Below, piece by piece: positions 1 through 10,011 of a stretch of DNA of 64,000 nt. Source of the DNA: Dicyema japonicum. Lineage: Eukaryota > Dicyemida > Rhombozoa > Dicyemidae. The stretch's first letter is position 1, and each line of letters begins with the position of its first letter. Under the pieces are notes generated by a model. That model saw only the letters and a list, made by a program, of their open reading frames with translations, had not been told where the DNA came from and did not search any database. Position numbers and translations under genes: made by a program. The stretch is taken from the NCBI GenBank assembly GCA_011109175.1, contig RDEW01000003.1:1120421-1184420 (forward strand). The letters run 5' to 3'.

Positions 1-68
1 TCGGTCAGTCTTGCCATTGTAGACGAACAGCGTACTAATTCAGGACATGTCATTAAGGCAGACAAAAA

Positions 69-86
69 TTAATTAAATTATTTTAT
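69..86. repeat. possible target-site duplication, left copy
   Basis: The 18-bp string ttaattaaattattttat occurs here and again at 2241-2258, bracketing the RT/endonuclease element. It could be the target-site duplication made at insertion. The sequence is low-complexity AT, so chance repetition is a real alternative. Confidence 0.35.
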
Positions 87-114
87 AAGGAAAAAGGAAA
101 AAGAATAGTTAATT

Positions 115-855
115 TTAATTCAGCTGTTGGGAGATGCACAAGCTATTCCCACGGACAACAGCCAACGAGAGCCTCTCCTTGAGCCATCTCGTCTCACGAA
201 GATCACCAGTTTTGTCAGTTAGTAGTTTTCCCAAATGGTTCAGGAACTTCAGCGTTTTAAGGCCAAAGTTCCCCGAAGTTTCAATCGCGACAGGTGCGAA
301 AATGTACCTGTCGCTGATATCCGAGTATTTAGCATTTTTTACTTCCTCTGCTTGAGAAGAAGGTCTGCCCGGTGAATAATTTTTTTTGCTTGGGGCGAAA
401 GAGCAGACACAGGTCACATCCCATACAAGGTTTCGCCCTCGCTCAAAAGGAAAGGAGGTCATGCCGTCAGGGCGTCTTCCGTTGTCAAATAGACCAGTCG
501 GTTCGATCCGGCAACGGAATCCAGCCGATTCTAATGCCCTCTTAATGATGCCGTTCATTGCCGAATGTCGAGAAGATCTGCCAATTCCGCTCCGGCATGA
601 GAGGAGGTGGAGACCCAGTTCGTCCGATAGACAGCCACATTTGCACTTCGATTTGGTGCAAACAGGCAATCCGAGGTGTAGACATACAGCTGTACGAAGT
701 GAGTCATCATCCAACAATCCACCAACTTCTTGACATGGGTAAACCCCAAGCCAAGATCCATCAACCGCCTCCCTCGAATTTTGGAAACAATCCAGGCGAT
801 GTCCAGAGAGCCGGCTGACTAGGTTGGATGCCAGAGCATTCCATCTATGGATCAT
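115..855 (-). CDS. C-terminal endonuclease-like domain of a non-LTR retrotransposon (246 codons, open)
   Basis: This is the 3' part of a retrotransposon polyprotein. A zinc-knuckle-like cluster (CKCGC at residues 71-75, HLLSC at 83-87) is followed by RHSAMN (96-101), then RPD (128-130) and WD (145-146). That RPD-x(15)-D spacing resembles the PD-(D/E)XK restriction-like endonuclease of R2-type elements. The C-terminal half has ETSG (192-195) and LAVVRGNS (about 231-238), motifs repeated in many other fragments in this window. In active elements such a domain would nick the target site; that function is inference here. The frame is open but out of frame with the RT upstream, so the element is probably dead. 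It is the most intact copy of this domain in the window and serves as the reference for the other fragments. Confidence 0.8.
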   Translation of the reverse strand: MIHRWNALASNLVSRLSGHRLDCFQNSREAVDGSWLGVYPCQEVGGLLDDDSLRTAVCLHLGLPVCTKSKCKCGCLSDELGLHLLSCRSGIGRSSRHSAMNGIIKRALESAGFRCRIEPTGLFDNGRRPDGMTSFPFERGRNLVWDVTCVCSFAPSKKNYSPGRPSSQAEEVKNAKYSDISDRYIFAPVAIETSGNFGLKTLKFLNHLGKLLTDKTGDLRETRWLKERLSLAVVRGNSLCISQQLN

Positions 856-2191
856 CCAAGACGATTGTTGGTCTGGTTACGCGGCTCGCTAAGCCCTTCA
901 CTCGCCACACGTCCATGTATTCAACCAAGTCATTGGACAGTTTCCGAGATGGAAGCTTTGAAAGAATTGAGTCCACTTGGTTTTTGCATGAAAGTTTTGA
1001 GGCAAAATACGCCGGGCCAGCAATTTGGCAGGGAGTAGTAAGACCGATTCCACCCAATGATATCGGTAATTGAGTCTGTATCCATCCAGGGGTGTCAAGA
1101 GAAACGTTAAGTACGAATTCAGTACATCTTTTGAGGCAATCAGAGTATTCCATTAAAAGGGAATCACACTTATAACATGGTGCAGTCCTTAGTAAATAGT
1201 TTAATCTTGGAATGGACAAGCAGTTTCTCAATAGGAAGAGGGCAATATGGTTGTCAACATGCCGCAAACGGGTCTCAAAAGTACCGAGCTCTATTGTCCT
1301 TTCTTTAAACACGTCCACAATTTGGTCTTCGAATATAGGAGAACCGAGGAACAGAGACTCCCCAACTGGAACCGATGCATAATTTTCGAGAGTGTATTTA
1401 AACTGGTCATTGTAGAAAGTAGTCAGATCGGGACTCAAATTGATCTTGATTAATTCACATTTGGCCTTGTTGACAGAAAGGCCAATCGCTTCGAATTCAG
1501 ATATCAAACGACGCACGTCCTCCAAAACTGTATCTGGATGTCCACCAATGATTCCGTCATCCAAATACCATAAATTTAAAGGTGATTTTAAGCATGCGGC
1601 TACCCTGGATCCCCAAAGCAAAGAGAAGAGGTCCAAGTGGGTCGCCTTGTTGAACACCAGTTCGTGATTTAATGATGGCATCGTGGAAAACCAATGATGA
1701 TGGATTAGAATATGAAAGGCGAACAATCTCCCAAATATGTGGTAAATTTTTTTGGCATAACTCCAATAAATGATCTCTCCTTATGGAATTAAATGCGTTC
1801 TTAAGATCTACTTTGCAGACAACAACGTCCTCTTTGCATTCGGACGACGACGTGAAGAAACTCCTCACTGCGTGGACACAAGCCTCTGCACCGCCACGAA
1901 CTCCAACGCCCATCTGTATAGGACTGAAATAGGAAGTAATCTTTGAACCCCAGAAAAGCAAGCGACTTTAGCTGCAAGTCTCCTGAACACGTTTCCAATA
2001 GCAATCGGTCTGACACCGCCGTCAGGCTTTCGGAGAGCAACAAGATTAGCAGAAAATAACATATCTCGACCGAAAGGAGACAAACATCCAGAAAGAATTT
2101 TGTTGATCAGTTCGCAAATAACATTCGAAAGATCCTTTCCGACAGATCCCATCATTGGAGCTGTGAGATCACGTAGGTGACCGGGTCTCAA
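845..2191 (-). pseudogene. reverse transcriptase of the same element, frameshifted
   Basis: Three overlapping open frames together give one RT. The first (2191-1865) carries LRKPDGGVRPIAIG, RT motif 1. The second (1961-1557) has VDLKNAFNSIRRDH (motif A) and GVQQGDPLGPLLF (motif B). The third (1726-845) has LNLWYLDDG (motif C, catalytic YLDD) and a thumb region with LPISLGGIGL. Frame changes fall near 1960, near 1590 and near 850. The changes could be decay, sequence errors, or tiny introns, but no clean intron was found at them. The N-terminus is missing. The RT is of the widespread metazoan type that joins a C-terminal cysteine/PD-(D/E)XK-like domain. Confidence 0.8.
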
Positions 2192-2240
2192 GCCATCAAT
2201 ACCACCTCCATTAAATTATTTTATTAAATTAAATAAAAAA

Positions 2241-2258
2241 TTAATTAAATTATTTTAT
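2241..2258. repeat. possible target-site duplication, right copy
   Basis: Matches 69-86 exactly. It lies in low-complexity AT sequence between the RT relic and the 3' end of GPD1. Confidence 0.35.
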
Positions 2259-2304
2259 TAAATGTCAATTATTACAAAATTAGGTCAAGTCTAAGATGTT
2301 AATA

Positions 2305-3727
2305 TTACAGAGTTTGTAAAGCAGTGATTAGTTCCTCTGGGCGGGCAGATTTTACGGATATTTGATAGATAATATTAAACAGAGGGAATCTAAGAGTGAA
2401 ATCATTTCCTACCCGTCCAGTAATCCCTCCCTTGTCAGATATTCGTGTATTTCTGCCGCCACCTGGGGTCCAGGCAATTTCTGACCGTTCATGAACTCCT
2501 TTTCAATTTCAGGAAAAGTCTAGATTATATATTTAGTACTTTTCCCGTAAGGACAAACTGTTCTGAGGCAGTCCGATTTCTCCCACCGTAACACGTGGTC
2601 ACAAGATCCGCAATTCCACAGCTCTCTAGAAAAACGTCAGTTTGACTGCCTAAATTCATATTTCTTTAGGTTTCCAACCCCCGCCGAATATTCTGACAAA
2701 TTTGATAATCTCGGTTAAGCCGATTCGAATGATAGCAGCCTTAGTGTTCCCCCCGTATTTCAGTCCGTCGGCAAACCCAGCTCCAAGGGCAACCAAATTC
2801 TAAAATAAAATAAATTTAAGCCTTTAGAGCTCCACAAAGTTCAACAGCGATTCGGTCAGAGACCACATTAACTTTGAAATTTTTTGTATGAAACAGGGAC
2901 TTCAAAATCTCTCCATTCTCCCTATGATCACATCCTTGAGTAGAGACATTAAACATACCTATAGTAGACTCAGCAAAGAGTCCCGTGGCAACTTCATTGG
3001 CCAAATTAGCCCCCATTAAGCAGTAGCAGTCAGTCCCCAATGTTTGTTGTATTTCGTCTGAGAAGAAACTGATTTCCCCTTTTCCAGCATTGAAACCCTA
3101 AAAATTTAAATTATGTTTAAGTTAAAATATTAAAAATTGAAATAGTTTGTAATAATAAATAGCCACGTGGTCAGAGTAGTCGCTGTATGACCTTTTTGTT
3201 TATTTTATTTTATTACATTTTATAATAAAAAATAATAAATTAATTAAAATCAATATACTGACGTGAAGTCAAGTAGATTACGTGCGTAAATAATAGTTTC
3301 TTAATCTTTTTTCTTTGTTAACCTTAATAAGTGAGACATTAATGACGCCTGGTTTTACATGAGGCTTAGCAGAGTTACAGAGACCCTTCAGAAACTGGTG
3401 GGGCATCACCCAAATCAATATGTCCGCATCACAAACCGTATTTCTGAGGTCAGGATCGGCAATCTTAGCTGATTTAAAAGAGAACATTACAATATTTGAA
3501 GGTAGTGTAATATCTGGTAAATATTTCACATTTTCATGCTTTTTGTTTATAATTTCCGACAGTTTTTCACCACCAACCATTTCCTCATGGACATACATCT
3601 TTACTGTGTTGTCGAATAAGTCACTGTTGGTCACGGTTTGTCCAATTATTACAGATATAGCACTTCCCCTGCTCAATTTTAAACAAAATTACCAATTCCC
3701 CGAACCAATTATTGCAACCTTAAGCAT
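2305..3727 (-). CDS. GPD1: glycerol-3-phosphate dehydrogenase (NAD+), cytosolic
   Basis: Interconverts dihydroxyacetone phosphate and glycerol-3-phosphate with NADH in the cytosol, linking glycolysis to lipid synthesis and the glycerophosphate shuttle. The spliced protein begins [15 protein letters not shown], the Rossmann dinucleotide-binding loop. It then has [65 protein letters not shown] (contains the catalytic lysine in ALKN), [32 protein letters not shown] and NGQKLPGPQ, and ends at a TAA after ITALQTL. The order and length (roughly 340 residues) match the family. Eight introns are inferred: seven of about 20-29 nt and one of 225 nt (3098-3322). One is a 20-nt intron (2520-2539), and one appears to use a GC-AG pair (2800-2821). 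A TATA-like string lies about 22 nt upstream of the ATG. All conserved blocks are intact, so this is probably functional. Confidence 0.93.
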
Positions 3728-6276
3728 TCTTAGTATTTGTTTTATTATAAATTTAATTTAAATAATAATTGAATGTATAAAAATAATTTAATTTAAATAA
3801 TATTTATTTTGAGACGCGTATACCGGCGTTTCATGTTAATCAATGGAGTGGCGCTTGGAATCATGATAATTGATCCCACACTAGTATTTTATTCAAAAAC
3901 TCGAAAAATTTATAAATAAAAAATATAAGTAAATAAAAATTTTGACTTTATTGACCTAAAAATTAAATTTTGACCTTTTTTGACATTACGCAAAATTTTG
4001 ACTTTTTTGACTTTATAATTTTGATTTATATAATATTTTTGATTAAAAACTACATTTTTATAAGTTTTAATCAATTTTAATGAACACATCAATTTTTGAC
4101 TTTATTGACAAAAATCACCCTATTTATTATTAAACGCACGTTCACAGAACCAAAGAATGTCATATAATCTATGGTGCCAGTTTGTGGCACACGATTTAAG
4201 ATTTTTCACCAGGCGTCTCCAGCGGCCTCTGTCCATGAAAAGCGACCGTAGGTCTTCTAGGTCCTATGTACATTCGAGTTTCTTTTCGATCATCTTAAGA
4301 TCCTTGTTGAGGATTGTGTTCGCTTTTAATTGCTACCATATTTTGAACAGACCAGTTATCCACGTGGCTAATTGGACGAAGATTAAGGTGGTGACGTACT
4401 TCTATTGCACAGAGTGTCTACTTTGCTTCATGATGAGTGAAAGTCGGTATCTTCCTTTTTCCCGGAAGCATGGATGAGATGACGGACTTGTGAGACATTA
4501 GAAACTCGAAAAAAACTTCGGGCCCATGTAGGATACGGGTTCTAATCTTGTCCACTCTGATTCATGCATGTTGATAATTATATTTTAGAAAATTTCCCTG
4601 TAAGGAGACTCAATTCTGGTGCGATAACCCACGTGCAAAAACGAGAGTACTTTCCAGTAAAAATTTAAAATCATGAAACCCCACGTCTAGCCACTGTTCT
4701 TCGAAATGGGATAACCTACCTATTAAGGATTGGAAGAAGGAACAAATCTAGACATGTTCACATCTGGAGTTTTTTGAGATTGGGAAAGTTAGAAAATTAA
4801 TCTTCCTACGGCTCAAGGGGCGCTTGAATGTCAACCGTTTTGGCAGGTAATGGGAAGAATGAGGGGGTGACGAACTCTATTGTAATAAATGTTGACTCTG
4901 CTCATGGTGGATGGAAGCCAATGTCCTCTTTCTTCTCACGACCGTGAATAAGGTGATGGACTAAGGAGAAATCAGAAACCCAAAGTTCTGAACAAAAAAA
5001 GAGTCGGATACAAGAAGAATCCAGGTTTGAATCTGGTCCAGCCCAAAATTGAAAGAACCCGGGAAATCATCTGTCAGAAGCTGCACGTGTAGATTCATAT
5101 AAAATAATTCTATGTATGGATCAAATCTGGCACTCAAAACTGATTGAGTTACTCCCATGATCGAAAGGCCTATAAAGAAGTTCGCTCTTTAGCGTTCCTG
5201 CAACCAAATTAGTCCATCACCTCAATAAAAAAAAAGAAAACAAGCACTGTCTTAAGTTAAGAGGCCAGGATTGCAAATGCGTTCCTCTGATCACAGCCAT
5301 TTGAGTCTCTGCCTCAACCAGAGTCCTTCGTGGTGATCGCATCTAAACATAATATTCCAACAATTAAATTTAAATCCAATAAAATAATCGATATTTCAGA
5401 CAATTTTAAATATTGTTATTAAGCACGTTCGAGAATTAATAGCATACTAATTTGCTTGTTCCTCCTCAGACAGACTTGTCCACATTTTACTTCACTCCCC
5501 TAAATTTCATGGCAGATTCGAACCCAGAGGACAGTGTATCCAAGGCTTCCCAGTTCCTTAACTTTACATATCTACGGTCTCAGGAGTATATCATTTTGTC
5601 CATCCATAAGAGAAGTGGAACTCAAGGTCACATCCACCTTGAAGAGACTAAGACATTCATGTAACAGAGGTATGTCACATTTTCAACCACCTGACCAACT
5701 AACCACTTAGCCGCATATAAATACTTAAAATTAAGGAGTCACTCCGTTTAAAGAGGCCCAGAAGGTTTCCCCGATTCTCATAATTCAAACCAACGCACGC
5801 GGCTAAATGCACAAAAATTCGCAGAAACTCCACTAAAGGAAATTCCTAGAACGCAAAAATGGGAGAATCAGGCAATTTCTGGTTTTGTTACTAAAAAATC
5901 AAAATACAAATCATAACAAAATTATTTGAGAACAAATTGCATAATAAAAACGTAACAATCACGTTTTAAGTATTTTAATAGCAGCGGGAAGTCTGCCTGA
6001 GAACATGGAACACACGAAGCAGATTCCGTGAAGACATAACGAACAGACCTTAGCCAGATAACCAAACCCACGTGGCTTGCAAAACATCGGAAGAGAATTC
6101 TAAGACATAAATTTTGAATTTAACCGTATTTTGTAACAAATCTCCATAATTTCGCTCAACGTAGTAAATAAACGTTCGCCTTGTTGCAAGCGCCATTGCG
6201 GCCACGTGCTTAGAAAGCCAAAAATAAAATGCCAAGATCATGATAAGCTTTCCATAGGAAGAACACCCAAGAGAAT
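3728..6276. other. no recognisable gene
   Basis: AT-rich sequence upstream of GPD1 with poly-A/T runs. Short open frames occur (for example 5452-5664, plus strand), but none shows family motifs or convincing splice structure. Isolated CACGTG motifs occur near 4361, 4628, 5085 and 6069. Confidence 0.5.
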
Positions 6277-6486
6277 TCAAATGTACGAACACTGGTTGAG
6301 GTAAAAATCGTAAAACTCATCATTTTGTTCACTCAATTTTAAATGTACCAAATTAAAATGCTCATCGTGTTTCACCGAAAGTCCTTCTAAGGTCATTATA
6401 AGAGGCTGGTATAAATTTTTATATTCATGAATTTTTTTATCCTTTGCATAATCTTCCATCAGTTCAAACAAAGTGCTGATCTCCAT
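6277..6486 (-). CDS. unrecognised acidic small ORF, possibly first exon of a gene
   Basis: Starting at 6486 the frame reads MEISTLFELMEDYAKDKK and continues for 69 residues, rich in charged helix-forming residues, with no membrane segment. A GT donor near codon 66 (LNQ) could splice into the downstream frame, which stays open to about 6050. I do not recognise the family. It resembles host rather than transposon coding sequence in composition, but without an obvious second exon it could be spurious. Confidence 0.35.
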   Translation of the reverse strand: MEISTLFELMEDYAKDKKIHEYKNLYQPLIMTLEGLSVKHDEHFNLVHLKLSEQNDEFYDFYLNQCSYI

Positions 6487-7904
6487 GTTTACTATGACTA
6501 TAATAAAAAAACGAAAGTACCCACAATGATGTAAATATACCATGAGTGCCAATGGTTAATATTTATAACTATTAGGTTAACCATATTTAATATTACATAT
6601 TTATAAAAAATAAAGTATTTAATTATTTAAATTTTTATTACTCACGTCGACCACAAAAAATAGCAAACATGTTCTTTGAGGGAATAAACCTTTCAGTAGC
6701 AAAATCACTTCAGGCGATGTGAGGACCGCAATAGTAACATTTAAGAACACCCGTGTTGCGGGACCCGGTGCCATCTGTCCAGAACTGTCGAAATATGGCA
6801 CAGATGGTCTCTACTATAATCGCAAGCATGCTAATGTTCACTACGAATTCCTCATTATCTCTCTGCTAAGGATTCTTAATTCCTATTTAAAAACCTAACA
6901 CGAGCCGCTTTAAAATTTACTCCTAGTCATCTTACTGTCTACGTTACGGAAAACTTTAGCATTGACTGTTTTGAAACGAATGGAAGAACCTGTGAATCAG
7001 TACTTCTCTTCAGGCTAATACTGAAGTTGAAGATCAACAGCAAACTGTACTATTAGCTGAACTGGTCGACAGTACGGGTATGGAATGAGATCGCACGGAA
7101 ATTCGAAACTAATGTTGGACACCTCAAGGCGACTCACTTTACCATTGTCTTTCAAAGTCTACGTAGAGGTGGAACTCCGTTACCTTAGAAAAATATATAA
7201 CGGAAACAATTTTCGAAATAGGGTATGCGAACAATGTTGACGTTACATCTGAAACAAAACAGCCTTGAGACACTTTTTGATGAAGTCCCATAGGCATTAA
7301 AAGTGGTTTCTATTTGTAAACCAGGAAAATGGAAACCGTAACAATCGTAAAAACTAGGTTCACTATGTGGGATATCAAACCGAGGGGTAAATATACTAGA
7401 ATTCTTCTATTAAAAACACTAAGAATAATTCATCAAATAATGGCCTAACAAATTAAAGAACAATGTGAAATCCATCGAGACGCTTCTAGATATAAACTTG
7501 AGGGAATCATATTAATTCTGGACAGGGTAACCTCTGGCAACAGTGCTATGAAAGACTACTCAATGTGGATGGAGAAACCATCCAATATTCACACAGTCCT
7601 TCTGAACTACTGGAAAAAAGAAACATCCTGTCTTTACAGTGTAGAACCGATTCAGTTTAGTAGGTCTTTTTTCGTTCAGTCAATCACTACGAGTCACCTT
7701 AGATGATGTCAATTTAGTACTAGAGAAGAGAAGGAACGGAAGAAAGGAAGAGAAATCCTAAGCCAAATAACCAGTAAGAATAATCGTTAACGACATTACA
7801 TCCAAACCACTGATCATAAATTTCCAGTAATATCACTGTTTATGTTTTAAAATAAAGCTTGTGAAATTCGATCAATAAAGATAGTTAAAATATTTATGGC
7901 CACT
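6487..7904. other. no recognisable gene
   Basis: Unassigned sequence. A short minus-strand frame at 6619-6801 has no recognised motif. I see no RNA gene or repeat match to the rest of the window. Confidence 0.45.
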
Positions 7905-8189
7905 TTAATTACTATTCCAAGTGGACAGATGCATGCTCTTGAACAACATAACAAAGAGAATGTGCTTGACACAATTACTATTTTGCAAACGCAACAAAAA
8001 GAAAGTTATCTCCTCGTCGCTTCTGCAACACTTCCATGTTAGAACCTCCACATTCTCCTTAAGAAGGCCGAGGACATCTGGGTCGTCGGCATCTTCGAGT
8101 TCCCAAGATTTTTGTAATTTCAACAGGGAGAGAGTAGCGATGACGTCTGTGGTATCCACAACTGCTCTGGAAATAAGCTTCTCTAGCAT
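7905..8189 (-). CDS. unrecognised 94-codon ORF
   Basis: The first 56 residues are helix-like and acidic (KSWELEDADDPDVLGLLKEN), followed by a cysteine- and phenylalanine-rich tail that may be intron read-through. No known domain is recognised. The surrounding AT-rich borders resemble other host-gene borders here, so it may be an exon of an unidentified gene. An overlapping plus-strand frame is taken to be a shadow. Confidence 0.3.
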   Translation of the reverse strand: MLEKLISRAVVDTTDVIATLSLLKLQKSWELEDADDPDVLGLLKENVEVLTWKCCRSDEEITFFLLRLQNSNCVKHILFVMLFKSMHLSTWNSN

Positions 8190-9824
8190 TGTTTGTTGAA
8201 CTTGGTTTTTGACATAATTAGGTCACCAATAAGTGAAGTAAATAATTTATTACCACCACTACATTCATCATCTCCCACTTGCCCAGAGAGCAGGAAAACC
8301 AATCGGAGTCACGTATAGATGAAGGGCAATTGAAGACACAAATGGTCTGAGACTCCCAAGTATAGTCAAACAGTTATGTAACCTATTCTCGCAATTAGCA
8401 GCTCCATATTACATCCGCGGTCCTCCATTGTACCAACTGCTACCCGGAAGCTCCCCCCTTCGTGTTGCACAGGATATCAATTGAAAAAGAGAACTTCTGG
8501 GTCGACCCACTTTCCTTCGCCTGGATAGAGGATAGGGATAGGAAAAGAGAGTTCTACCTTCGTCACAAAAGTGAGGAAAAGATATCCAATCATGTCAGAA
8601 CCATGAGAATTTAAATTGATTTAATAACTAAAAATTAGTAAAATCAATCTTAATCAATAATTAAATAATTAACCTTAATTGCTGCTCAATAGCCGCCATC
8701 ATCCAGTCCGACTTCCCAGAGGTCGTTGAAAAGGTTGACAAAGGAATAGTAGTGGTTCTTTTAGTTGCCAGTTTGATACTGGTATCTAATTTTCTCCACG
8801 TGAAGGTGAACCAACATATGATATACTCTGCTCCTTTTGCAACTTCCACGTGCTAACAACAAATCACCTATTTCAATGTCATGAGTTAACACAAAGTTTC
8901 TCCACAATGCCGGAACTGACCGATCTATGGGAGCGACCAACATCTGCTGGGTACTACTTAATAGCTGCTGGCATCCTACAAGTTAGTGAGGCTTGGGTAA
9001 CTTAACTAACTAATTGCTGCTCGCTCTATAACCAAGGACACTTCATCTTTTGTCCACCTTCACCACCTTCAATTTTTTTCTCCACAACAGATACATTTGA
9101 CAGATTTATACATTGACAGTATCTTCTAGTTGGTTGTGCAGCACCATGGAAAATTTTTTCTGCAAGATGCTTCCACGCCTCCTCGACGATTGGTTTCCAT
9201 TCGACAGTAATTATCTTTATTAAAAAAATTTCCAATATGTCTTTAAAACCTAATAGTAGAAATTATCGTCAACACCTACGTATGAATTAGCACGGTAAGA
9301 TCTCTAGCTAATAATCGGGGAGTGTGGAAGAGATTGACACCTTTTCCTATACATGTGGGGTTTGTGCTTTCAATCGGAAATCGAAGAATTGAGGTGGTGA
9401 TTAGTTAGTCAGTTAAAAGTACTCTCGCGTTACCCATAAGCATATGAATACATGGGGTTCCGGTTTTGCCGTGGTCTTTCTATCGATTCTACCAGTTTTC
9501 TCAATTCAACTTTCCTCCTTCACGCTTCCTGTTCATAGACAAGAATGACAAACTCAAAAGACATCGAAGACATTCTGAAAACGAAGGAAGCATCGATGTA
9601 CCGACATTCGGTTTGAATTCGATACATTTTAATTTGAAGGCGTAGTAGAGCCACCCGTATTGATATCTTCTGCTTTGAAAAGTCATCGGTCCTAATCCGA
9701 GTCTACAACTCAGTACTTATACTCGGACGATAACGAAAATTCCTGAGGGGGGACAACTCTCCAAATAGCCCTCTCAACGAAATCATTCTTAGATAAAAAA
9801 CCAAAAAATATCAACAGGCACTAC
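8190..9824. other. unassigned region with short minus-strand frames
   Basis: Frames at 8661-8943 and 9026-9235 (minus) read through charged sequence but show no family signature. They could be exons of an unidentified gene or eroded transposon. CACGTG occurs near 8798 and 8847. Confidence 0.35.
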
Positions 9825-9955
9825 CCCCAATGAGAAGTACAAAATGTCCCTCCTCGCTGATATGACCTCTTCTCAATCTGAGGTCACTTAGTCAGCCAAA
9901 GACATTCCTTTTCTCTATAACCCAGTGATCCTTGAAAATTAATTCCTTGCAAAAA
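9825..9955 (+). repeat. 3' end of a LINE-like repeat ending 'aacccagtgatcct'
   Basis: The stretch from 'ccaatgagaag' to 'aacccagtgatcctt' is similar to 42195-42330, including a shared 'cacttagtcag/catttagtcag' block. A related tail in reverse orientation lies at about 22100. The common end and AT-rich or (TAA)n continuation suggest the 3' terminus of a retrotransposon family. Confidence 0.5.
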
Positions 9956-10011
9956 ACAATAAATCTTTAAGAAAATCCTTAAATTAGTAAAACCGAAAAG
10001 TAATAAATAAA

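Noticed and set aside
845-2191. Micro-introns as the cause of the frame changes in the RT at 0.8-2.2 kb
   Set aside because: I found no GT-AG pair of 20-30 nt that restores the frame at all three positions; decay is simpler.
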